A DNA stretch of 64,000 nt. Origin: Massilia polaris. Lineage in GTDB: Bacteria > Pseudomonadota > Gammaproteobacteria > Burkholderiales > Burkholderiaceae_D. Shown here piece after piece: positions 56,932 to 64,000 of the stretch (within the stretch, counting starts at the first letter, position 1; each line of letters begins with the position of its first letter). Below the pieces are notes generated by a model that did not search any database, was not told where the DNA came from, and worked only from the letters and a program-made list of their open reading frames with translations. The position numbers and the translations under genes were made by a program. Location of the stretch: NCBI RefSeq assembly GCF_012927275.1, contig NZ_JABBGG010000001.1:682001-746000 (forward strand). The letters run 5' to 3'.

Positions 56932-57672
56932 TCAGAATGAATAAACGAGCGTCACCGAGGTCTGCGTATCGGTGTTCTTCTTGTTTGCCGGCACATTGGT
57001 ATCGTTGCGTGCCGCAAACGCCGCCTTCATCTGCATGGTGTCGTTGATCTTGGTCGATACCGCCGCCTCGGCAATCGAGTGCACATTCGATGTGCCCCGT
57101 TCCACGCTGACCGACTGCGAAAACATCGCCGACGGACTCAGGCGCCAGCGCACGGCGGCAGCGCCGCGCACGGTAAAGCCATTTTCTTCTTCGCCAGTAG
57201 CGCGCGTTCCGGCGAAGTAACCCGGGCCGACCTCCAGGTCGATTCGGCGGTCCCTGGCGTTTTCCCAGCCCCAGGCGTGACCGATGCCCATCGTGCTGTA
57301 CGTCGTGTATGCACCGAAATTATCGTCGACGTGGGTACCCAGCACAAACAGCTTTTTACCGTCTTCCATTAATTTGTACGCGGCCTTGGCCGACAGCGAA
57401 ACGCGCTCAGCCGACTTGACGGTCACGGTCTTGCCACCGCTTACCGTTTTCTCGTCTTCCTTGAAGTAGCCGGAAACAATGTACTGATTGCTCCAGTCCG
57501 CCAATTCCTGGCGCGCGTCGATCCTGCCGGTGACGGAAGTACCTGCGGTGTTGCCGGAGGTGGTGATGGCGCCGAGTTCGGCTGAGGTGTTCCAGGCGGG
57601 GGCGATGTCGCCGGCGAAAACGTTGGCGTGCGTCATGGCCGCGGCCAGCGCGAGAAGCGAAAAGAGTTTCAT
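56932..57672 (-). CDS. DUF481 outer-membrane beta-barrel protein (YdiY-like)
   Basis: A 246-residue protein with a signal peptide (MKLFSLLALAAAMTHANVFA). The DUF481 barrel follows: AELGAITTSGNTAGTSVTGRID, SAKAAYKLMEDGKKLFVLGTHVDDNFG, EVGPGYF and a C-terminal strand ending TLVYSF with terminal Phe, as needed for outer-membrane insertion. YdiY-like proteins are often acid- or salt-induced. The ATG at 57672 is chosen by the signal peptide. Confidence 0.88.
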   Translation of the reverse strand: MKLFSLLALAAAMTHANVFAGDIAPAWNTSAELGAITTSGNTAGTSVTGRIDARQELADWSNQYIVSGYFKEDEKTVSGGKTVTVKSAERVSLSAKAAYKLMEDGKKLFVLGTHVDDNFGAYTTYSTMGIGHAWGWENARDRRIDLEVGPGYFAGTRATGEEENGFTVRGAAAVRWRLSPSAMFSQSVSVERGTSNVHSIAEAAVSTKINDTMQMKAAFAARNDTNVPANKKNTDTQTSVTLVYSF

Positions 57673-57811
57673 GTGCGTAGCGGAGCTGCTGTCGGTGACC
57701 GTATTGTACCCGATCAACAGCCGGAAAACTGTCAAGTTGCTCATTAATTGACAGCAACTTGCGGTCAATACACGCTAACAATCGCTATTCAGTCACAACG
57801 ACAGCGCCGGG

Positions 57812-58201
57812 TCAGCGAGATGCGGCGAGTCCGCGCTGGCGGCTGGCCGACATCGAGCCGTCGAGAAGCATCAGGGTGCGGCGTGCTTCTTTTAACGTGG
57901 CGACATCGCGGGCCAGCGCGCGGCCGGGCGCCTGCACCTGCGTGAAGGGCGCCGCGCGCAGGCGTGCGGATGGCGGCAGGTTGGCCAGCTGGTGGCGCGT
58001 CACTTCAGCCACGGCGTCTGCCGGGGCGGCTGGCGCGGCTACCAGCACCTGTGCCGCATCCTCGCCTTTGCAAGGCTGGTCGGTCAGCGTGACGTGGCCG
58101 GCGTCATCGGTGCACTTAATGACGTCGGTTCCCGCAAAAGTGCTCGAAACGAACACCATGCCTGCAACAAAGAGTGTGTGGCGGATGGCTCGGCAGTTCA
58201 T
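57812..58201 (-). CDS. DUF4124 domain secreted protein
   Basis: A 129-residue exported protein. The signal peptide (TLFVAGMVFVSSTFAG) is followed by the short DUF4124 unit VIKCTDDAGHVTLTDQPC, with its cysteine pair. An Ala/Arg-rich tail without known domains makes up the rest. The role is unknown; members are found in the periplasm of many betaproteobacteria. Confidence 0.8.
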   Translation of the reverse strand: MNCRAIRHTLFVAGMVFVSSTFAGTDVIKCTDDAGHVTLTDQPCKGEDAAQVLVAAPAAPADAVAEVTRHQLANLPPSARLRAAPFTQVQAPGRALARDVATLKEARRTLMLLDGSMSASRQRGLAASR

Positions 58202-58300
58202 GGTGTTGCTCCTCGTTGGCGTTTAGACAATTATGCTCGCTACGGGAACCCACCTCTGTTCGGTACCACACGGTGTCAAGATGATAATTTATTGTCGCGT

Positions 58301-59599
58301 TCAGGTGCCTATGGTCGCGTATTTGAAGGTGAACGCCGCAGCGATAATCCACACGATCGGCTTCACCTCGCGGGCTTTGCCGGTCAACAACTTGAGCACG
58401 GCGTAGGTAATGAAGCCGAATGCGATGCCGTGGGCGATCGAGTAGGTGAATGGAATCGACACCGCGCAAACTGCCGCCGGAATGCTTTCGGTGGTTTCTT
58501 CCCATTCGATGTTGCCGAGGTCGCGCAGCATCAGGCAGGCGACGAACAGCAGCGCCGGTGCGGTCGCGTAGGCAGGCACCACGCCGGCCAGCGGCGAAAT
58601 GAACAGGCAGGCGAGGAACAGCAGCGCGATGACCACGGCGGTCAGGCCGGTGCGCCCGCCCGCCTGCACGCCGGCGGCGCTTTCGATGTAGGCGGTGGTG
58701 CTCGAGGTGCCGAGCGCGGAGCCGGCGACGATGGCGGCGCTGTCGGCCAGCAGTGCGCGGTTGAGGCGCTCCATTTTGCCGTCGACCAGCAGGCCGGCGC
58801 GGCTGGCGACGCCCATCAGGGTGCCGGTCGCGTCGAACAGTTCGACCAGGAAGAACACCAGCACCACGTTCAGGATGCCGACCCCGATGGCGCCGCCGAT
58901 GTCGAGCTGCATCAAGGTCGGCGCGAGCGACGGCGGGGCCGAGACGATGCCCTTGAACGTATTGCCGCCGAAGAAGAAGCTGGCCACCGTGATGGCCATC
59001 ATGCCGATCAGGATGGCGCCGCGCACGCGCAGGCGGTCGAGCGTCACGATCAGCAGGAAGCCAATGATCGCCATCAGCGCCGGTGCCGAGCGCAGGTCGC
59101 CCGCGGTCACCATCGTGGCGGGACTGGCGACGACGATGCCGGCGCTCTTGAGTGCGATCAGGCCGAGGAACAGGCCGAGCCCGACCGTAATCGCGGTGCG
59201 CAGGGAGTGCGGAATGCCGCTGACGATCATCGCGCGCAGACCGAACACGCTGACCAGGATGAACAGGCAGCCGGAAATGAACACCGCGCCCAACGCCGTC
59301 TGCCATGGGACCCCCATGCCGAGCACCACCGCGTAGGCGAAGTAGGCGTTCAGCCCCATGCCCGGCGCCATGCCGATCGGATAGTTGGCATACAGGCCCA
59401 TCATCAGGCTGCCGATCGCCGCCGCGAGGCAGGTGGCCACGAACACCGCGTCCTTCGGCACGCCCGCGTCGCCGAGGATCGATGGATTGACGAAGATAAT
59501 ATAGGCCATCGTCAGGAACGTCGTCAGGCCGGCGATGACCTCGGTGCGCACTGTCGTTCCGCTTTCTTGCAGCTTGAAATAGTTGTTCAGCAATGACAC
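58301..59599 (-). CDS. NCS2 family purine permease (AzgA-like)
   Basis: A 432-residue permease with about 12-14 helices. AzgA-type motifs are TEVIAGLTTFLTMAYIIFVNPSIL, IGMAPGMGLNAYFAYAVV, a central LVELFDATGTLMGVA and SALGTSSTTAYIESAAGV. It imports adenine, guanine or hypoxanthine with protons. The start is a GTG at 59599 behind GGGAGA; 12 codons further upstream (TTG) have no support. It is monocistronic. Confidence 0.92.
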   Translation of the reverse strand: MSLLNNYFKLQESGTTVRTEVIAGLTTFLTMAYIIFVNPSILGDAGVPKDAVFVATCLAAAIGSLMMGLYANYPIGMAPGMGLNAYFAYAVVLGMGVPWQTALGAVFISGCLFILVSVFGLRAMIVSGIPHSLRTAITVGLGLFLGLIALKSAGIVVASPATMVTAGDLRSAPALMAIIGFLLIVTLDRLRVRGAILIGMMAITVASFFFGGNTFKGIVSAPPSLAPTLMQLDIGGAIGVGILNVVLVFFLVELFDATGTLMGVASRAGLLVDGKMERLNRALLADSAAIVAGSALGTSSTTAYIESAAGVQAGGRTGLTAVVIALLFLACLFISPLAGVVPAYATAPALLFVACLMLRDLGNIEWEETTESIPAAVCAVSIPFTYSIAHGIAFGFITYAVLKLLTGKAREVKPIVWIIAAAFTFKYATIGT

Positions 59600-59761
59600 T
59601 GTGCTCTCCCGTTGGGTTTCCAGGCAGCCCGCCAACGGGTCCGCCTTGTCGTGTTATCAAGATAATACCGCGTTCGCTGTTGAGCCTGAAACGCCTTTGC
59701 CAGTCGCGCGGACGCTGGCGATTTGCTAACATGGCGGACAGATCCCTCACCAGAAGCAGCC

Positions 59762-60928
59762 ATGCCAAAAAACAAGCGCCCAGTTCCACGCAAGTCCGCC
59801 GTCACTTCCGTCCCGCAGGACGACGACGATTTCGTCGCGCAGGCAATGGCGGAACTGGCCCTCGACGTCGCCGTGCCGGAAGACGATGACGAGGCGGTGG
59901 TTCGCCAGAAAAACGACGAACTCAACCGGATGATCCTGAACGCTCTGCGCAAGAAGAACGACGACGTGCTGTATGACGCCATCGACCGGGCGCGCTATTC
60001 GGATATCCCGGCGTACCAGTTGCTGCGCGCCAGCATCGAGGAGGCCAGCGGCGTGGTGGTCACGCGGCGCGAGGGCGCCGCCGCAATGGAAATCAATGCC
60101 TTCGCCATTCCCCTGTTTGTGCACGGCGCCGGCGGCCTGAAGGAAAGCGAGTCGTTTGCCGACCCGGATGCGTTCGAGGCGCTGGTCGACAGCTTCCGCA
60201 GCGCCGGGCTGGAAAGCGAAGGAGCGCAGGTCGTGCTGGTCGCGCACGCCTACGATCCGCGCGAGGCGGCACGCATCACGTATTGCGAACTGAACGAGAT
60301 CGTGCGCGACGTCCATGCGTCGATGACGGCGAAGAAACTGACCGCGGCGCCGGCGCTGGACCGCAGCATGACGGGCTGGGCGCAAAACATGGCAGCCGCC
60401 GGCGCGCCGACGGTCGAGCTGCGTTTCCTGGTCGGTTTCGCGCTCAAGCGGGTTGACGATCCGTTCTACGCCATACCGGACGATGAAACGCGCGCCGAGG
60501 AATATTTCGAGGCGCGCATGGCCCGTTACCGCACCTGGACCGAACTGGCGGCGCCGCTGGTAAGGCGCTGCCTGGCCGCCAATCCCGACAGTATCGAAGT
60601 GAACTTGCTGTACCAGGACCTGTTCTTCGGCGCGTTCGAAGATGGCGTCGAGGAACTGGCGACGCTGCGCATGATGACGCAGCTGAACCAGGCGCTGGAA
60701 AGCAGCGGCATCGAGCCGGCCGCGGCCAGCGCCCGCGTTGCCGTGGCGGCCGCCGAAGATGACCTCGTCATGCGCGTGACCTTATTCGGGCAGGGCGGGG
60801 CGGTGCTGGCGACGGTCGACAAGCCGCTCGATGTCGGCGCCGAGCTGGAGGCAGAGATCGAGGATGTGCGCGATGCGCTGGCAGCTATCGGCATCGGCAA
60901 TGTCGAGGTTGAAGCGGCTGGCAGTTAA
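59762..60928 (+). CDS. DUF2863 family protein
   Basis: A 388-residue soluble protein of the DUF2863 family, which is largely limited to Burkholderiales. It has a basic start ([13 protein letters not shown]), an acidic run ([27 protein letters not shown]), then the conserved body with [11 protein letters not shown] and [14 protein letters not shown]. No catalytic motif is recognisable. ATG 59762 begins the conserved start; the 13 codons before it are not used. It is a single gene. Confidence 0.82.
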   Translation: MPKNKRPVPRKSAVTSVPQDDDDFVAQAMAELALDVAVPEDDDEAVVRQKNDELNRMILNALRKKNDDVLYDAIDRARYSDIPAYQLLRASIEEASGVVVTRREGAAAMEINAFAIPLFVHGAGGLKESESFADPDAFEALVDSFRSAGLESEGAQVVLVAHAYDPREAARITYCELNEIVRDVHASMTAKKLTAAPALDRSMTGWAQNMAAAGAPTVELRFLVGFALKRVDDPFYAIPDDETRAEEYFEARMARYRTWTELAAPLVRRCLAANPDSIEVNLLYQDLFFGAFEDGVEELATLRMMTQLNQALESSGIEPAAASARVAVAAAEDDLVMRVTLFGQGGAVLATVDKPLDVGAELEAEIEDVRDALAAIGIGNVEVEAAGS

Positions 60929-61022
60929 GCGGTGCCCGCTTTGCGCACGCATTCGCGATCCTGTCGAGGCTGGCCTAACCGCTGAAGCCGCTGCATACTG
61001 CGAACTCGACGGGAGAAAATTC

Positions 61023-61352
61023 ATGAACAAATGGCTGGTCTTGGGCGTCGCAATCGTAGCGGAAACTATCGCGACATCCGCGCTGAAATCGAGCGAAGGA
61101 TTTACAAAGGTCTTGCCTTCCGTCGTAGTCCTGATTGGATACGGGATCGCCTTTTATTGTCTGTCGATGACCTTGAATGCGATACCCGTAGGCGTTGCTT
61201 ATGCAATTTGGTCGGGCATCGGCATCGTGCTCATCACCGTGGTTGGCTGGACTGTTTTTGGCCAGAAGCTCGATGCGCCGGCGCTGCTTGGCATTGCGCT
61301 GATTATCGCCGGTGTCGTCATAATGAACGTGTTCTCGAAGAGCGGGCATTAA
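61023..61352 (+). CDS. emrE: Small multidrug resistance pump (EmrE-like)
   Basis: A 109-residue protein of four helices. The essential glutamate is at position 14 ([22 protein letters not shown]). The family words [21 protein letters not shown] and [16 protein letters not shown] follow. It exports quaternary ammonium and other cations by proton exchange as an antiparallel dimer. GGGAGA lies six bases before the ATG. Codon use is less GC-rich than in the neighbours (many GGA, ACA, GTA), which suggests transfer. Confidence 0.94.
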   Translation: MNKWLVLGVAIVAETIATSALKSSEGFTKVLPSVVVLIGYGIAFYCLSMTLNAIPVGVAYAIWSGIGIVLITVVGWTVFGQKLDAPALLGIALIIAGVVIMNVFSKSGH

Positions 61353-61535
61353 CGCATACGGGCCGGGATGCGACGCCAGGTCAGCGTTTGGCTTCGCCGC
61401 GCTCCACGGCCCCGGCGTCCCACGCATCGGCAGCAGGGCTTCAAAAATTGTGCGAGGGTACGGCTGGGTCGGAATAACAAGATTTCTCTACGGTATGACG
61501 TTAGAATAGCGGCCTGAATTTTCCATCAGGCATCG

Positions 61536-62333
61536 ATGTTTCAACAGATTTTGGCCGGCACCCTGCTGGCCGCGGCGCTGCTCGGCAGTGCCAATGCAGG
61601 CGGCTGTCCGGACCATTATGTCGACGGGCGGCTGCCCGAAATCCGCAATCCCCGGCTGGCCGTTGCCACGCGCGAGTTGTGCTACGGCGTATTCGGCGTC
61701 ATGCATTCGGGGGTCACGCGCACGGCCCTGTGGTCGGCCGAGCATCTGCGGGCGGACAACGTGGCGGCCGCAAGCGACCAGTCGCGCATCAATTCCTTCC
61801 ATGCCGAACCGCGGCTGCCGCGCGCGCAGCGCGCGGAACTGTCAGATTACGCGCTGAGCGGGTTCGACCGCGGCCACCTGGCGCCCAACGGTAACATGCC
61901 GGACCGGCGCAGCCAGCGCGAGAGTTTTTCGCTGGCGAACATGGTGCCGCAGGACGCCGAGAATAATCGCCACGTATGGTCGGGCATTGAGCACATCGTG
62001 CGCAAGATGGCCGCGAAGGAGGGGGCGCTGTATGTGCTGACCGGCCCAGCGTTCCTGGGCGGCAACCTGCGCAAAGTCGGCAATGTGCTGGTACCCAGCC
62101 ACCTGTATAAAGTGGTCTGGAACCCGCGCCAGAAGGCGGGCGGCGCCTGGTTTATCGAGAACGCGCCGACCACGCAGTACCAGACCATGACGGTCGCGCA
62201 GCTTGAGAAGACCATCGGCATCGACCTGATGCCGTCCTTGTCCGCGCGCGAAAAAGAGGCGATGCTGCGCTTGCCGCACGTCCGGCAGCGCAAGCCGCGG
62301 CGCGCACGGCGATCTCAGGAGGAGCTGCAATGA
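61536..62333 (+). CDS. Secreted DNA/RNA non-specific endonuclease
   Basis: A 265-residue nuclease with a signal peptide (LAGTLLAAALLGSANA). The beta-beta-alpha-metal domain has the catalytic motif FDRGHLAPNGNM, then the metal Asn in NMVPQDAENN and GPAFLGG. It is related to Serratia nuclease and NucA. A basic tail (RKPRRARRSQEEL) ends it. Its stop overlaps the ATG of the next small gene (ATGA). The likely use is nucleotide scavenging outside the cell or in the periplasm. Confidence 0.93.
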   Translation: MFQQILAGTLLAAALLGSANAGGCPDHYVDGRLPEIRNPRLAVATRELCYGVFGVMHSGVTRTALWSAEHLRADNVAAASDQSRINSFHAEPRLPRAQRAELSDYALSGFDRGHLAPNGNMPDRRSQRESFSLANMVPQDAENNRHVWSGIEHIVRKMAAKEGALYVLTGPAFLGGNLRKVGNVLVPSHLYKVVWNPRQKAGGAWFIENAPTTQYQTMTVAQLEKTIGIDLMPSLSAREKEAMLRLPHVRQRKPRRARRSQEELQ

Positions 62334-62584
62334 AGAACGGGTTTGATCCCTACGCCAATGAAGCCGACGTCGTTATCGTCGGCAAGCTGATGATCGAGAA
62401 CCGTCTTGACCGCGTGACCTTGAGCGGCGACGTCGACCTGACCGCCGACCAGGCGGGGCTGACCCGGGCGCGCGAGCTGCACGACTTGTTGGGCGCAATC
62501 GTCGGCAAGCTCGAAACGCAGGCGCTGCCGGACGCGCTGCCGCCACCAAACATTCAGACGGTAAAGAATCCCTTCACCGGCTAG
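62330..62584 (+). CDS. Small hypothetical protein coupled to the nuclease gene
   Basis: An 84-residue protein that I do not recognise. It begins MKNGFDPYANEADVVIVGKLMIENR and continues with a helical DLTADQAGLTRARELHDLLGAIVGKLE. Its start overlaps the nuclease stop by four bases, with AGGAGG just upstream, so it is translated with it. An inhibitor or accessory role is possible, but nothing proves it. It ends convergent with phaC, four bases overlapping. Confidence 0.65.
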   Translation: MKNGFDPYANEADVVIVGKLMIENRLDRVTLSGDVDLTADQAGLTRARELHDLLGAIVGKLETQALPDALPPPNIQTVKNPFTG

Positions 62585-64000
62585 CGTTCGAGCACGTAGC
62601 GCCCTGGCGCGAGTCCGAGCGAGCCCTCGACCGGTTGCGCCGCTGCCATGCCGCCCGGCGACACGCGATCGAGCCAGGCCAGCCATTCGGGCCACCACGA
62701 GCCGGGCCGCTCATCGGCCAGTTCGATCCATTTGTCGGGATCGGTGTAGCGGTCGCCGCGCCGGTGTAGCGCGGTGTAGTAGCGCCTCCCGGCGCGGCCC
62801 GGCTCGCTGATGATGCCGGCGTTGTGGCCGCCGCTGGCGAGCACGAAGTTGACGTCGCAGTGCGACATCAGGTGCACCTTGTACACCGAACGCCACGGCG
62901 CGACATGGTCGGTCATGGTCGCCACCGCGAACACCGGCACGTGCACGTCCGACAGCGCGACCGGCCTGCCGTTGACGCGGTAACGCCCAGAGAACAGGTC
63001 GTTGTTGAGGAACAGCTTGCGCAGGTAATCGCTGTGCATGCGGTAGGGCATGCGCGTGGTGTCGGCATTCCATGCCATCAGGTCGCTCATCGGGGCGCGC
63101 TCGCCCAGCAGGTAATGGCTGACCGCGACCGACCACACCAGGTCGTTCGAGCGCAGCAGGCGGAACGCGCCCGCCATCTGCCGGTTGTCGAGGTAGCCCT
63201 GCTGCCACATCAGGTCTTCCAGCCAGGCCACCTGGCTTTCGTCGATGAACAGCATCAGTTCGCCCGCTTCGGAGAAATCGGTCTGCGCGGCCAGCAGCGT
63301 GATCGAATTCAGGTACGCGCGCTGGTCGTGCTCGTATGCGGCGGCGGCGATCGACAGCAGCGTGCCGCCGAGGCAGTAGCCGACCGCATTGATCTTGTTG
63401 CCGGGCAGCCGCTCGCGGATCGTGTCGAAGGCGCGCATCACGCCTTCGTGCAGGTAATCGTCGAGGCCCAGATTGCGGTCCTGCTCGACCGGGTTGTGCC
63501 AGGAAATTATGAAGACCGTGTGGCCATGCCCGACCAGGTAACGCACCAGCGAGTTATGCGGCGACAGGTCCATGATGTAGAACTTCATGATCCATGCGGG
63601 CACGATCAGCACCGGCTCCGCATGGACGTCGGGCGTGGCCGGCGAATACTGGATCAGTTCGATCAGGTGGTTGCGGAATACCACTTCGCCCGGCGTCACC
63701 GCGACCTCGATGCCCGGCCGGAATGCGTCAGCGCCTTCCGGCGGCAGGCCGCGCGCGCGGCGGCTGATGTCCTCCGACAGCCTGGCCGCGCCGCGCACCA
63801 GGTTCGCGCCGCGTTCGCGCACGATGGCCGCGCCGACCTCGGGATTGGTGGCAAGGAAGTTCACTGGCGAGACCAGGTCGAGCAGCTGGCGCGCGACAAA
63901 CGACACCACTTGTTCATGGTGCCTGGTGACGCCGTCGACGCCAGTGGTGGCGTTGTGCCACCACTGCTGGTTCAGCAGGAAGGCCTGCTGCATCAGGTTG
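62581..64000 (-). CDS. phaC: Poly(3-hydroxyalkanoate) synthase, 5' end outside window
   Basis: 473 residues are visible, and the frame is still open at base 64000, so the start lies outside. The protein joins hydroxyacyl-CoA units into polyester granules. The lipase-like box with the catalytic cysteine is VGYCLGGTLL, the Asp lies in TMTDHVAPW and the His in SGGHNAGI. N-terminal words SPVNFLATNPE and the substrate-pocket region VPAWIMKFYIMDLSPHNSLVRYL fit PhaC. No phaA, phaB or phasin gene is visible on this side. Confidence 0.92.
   Translation of the reverse strand, partial: NLMQQAFLLNQQWWHNATTGVDGVTRHHEQVVSFVARQLLDLVSPVNFLATNPEVGAAIVRERGANLVRGAARLSEDISRRARGLPPEGADAFRPGIEVAVTPGEVVFRNHLIELIQYSPATPDVHAEPVLIVPAWIMKFYIMDLSPHNSLVRYLVGHGHTVFIISWHNPVEQDRNLGLDDYLHEGVMRAFDTIRERLPGNKINAVGYCLGGTLLSIAAAAYEHDQRAYLNSITLLAAQTDFSEAGELMLFIDESQVAWLEDLMWQQGYLDNRQMAGAFRLLRSNDLVWSVAVSHYLLGERAPMSDLMAWNADTTRMPYRMHSDYLRKLFLNNDLFSGRYRVNGRPVALSDVHVPVFAVATMTDHVAPWRSVYKVHLMSHCDVNFVLASGGHNAGIISEPGRAGRRYYTALHRRGDRYTDPDKWIELADERPGSWWPEWLAWLDRVSPGGMAAAQPVEGSLGLAPGRYVLER

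Overview
The window comes from a high-GC betaproteobacterium. The best fit is the Massilia/Duganella/Janthinobacterium group of the Oxalobacteraceae. Pointers are a DUF2863 protein, several Bug/TctC-type transport genes, a tripartite tricarboxylate transporter, a short class I-like PHA synthase, an NsrR-truncated haemoglobin pair, and close matches to the betaproteobacterial forms of GuaB, GuaA, IlvD and LeuA. It is ordinary chromosome. I see no rRNA, tRNA, CRISPR array, complete insertion sequence or prophage.

Left part (1-13 kb): guaB (5' end outside the window) and guaA make GMP. ilvD follows, then a stress-type protein with a YflT-like start. Next come an orphan TctA permease, an SRPBCC protein, the wreck of an acetolactate synthase gene spread over three reading frames, and a membrane GGDEF-EAL protein. 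From 11.7 to 17.6 kb a minus-strand operon encodes an MFS carrier, a flavin hydroxylase with its small DUF2783 partner, homogentisate dioxygenase and fumarylacetoacetase. Together these look like a route from a hydroxyphenylacetate to fumarate and acetoacetate. A LuxR-type regulator and an operator-like palindrome sit at its head.

Middle (18-34 kb): mixed single genes. They include an arsenate-reductase-like protein, YghU, an OmpR-family regulator that lacks its phosphoacceptor aspartate, an LTA-synthase-like transferase, ArfB, a fluoroacetate-dehalogenase-like hydrolase, the 3' remnant of a tartrate/isopropylmalate dehydrogenase, a DUF455 protein and a full tctCBA operon. The TctA of this operon is nearly the same as the orphan copy at 6 kb. 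An orphan LivK-like binding protein and leuA follow. leuA has a long leader with one or two small leucine-rich ORFs and a strong hairpin, which suggests leucine attenuation.

Right part (34.7-64 kb): an M23 peptidase and an EamA exporter come first. Then an overlapping five-gene operon runs TonB-dependent receptor, CruF-like membrane protein, DUF2236 (rubber-oxygenase-like) protein, 7TMR-DISM hybrid histidine kinase, receiver-GGDEF protein. This is the best candidate for an undescribed system. After it come a frameshifted exonuclease III gene, aroP, lrgAB behind a 13-codon upstream ORF, and the branched-chain keto-acid dehydrogenase E1/E2 genes (no E3). A beta-helix lipoprotein follows, then nsrR with a group III truncated haemoglobin and an 11-1-11 palindrome between them. 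The rest is small conserved proteins, an NCS2 purine permease, a DUF2863 protein, an EmrE-type pump, a secreted nuclease and a PHA synthase cut by the window edge.
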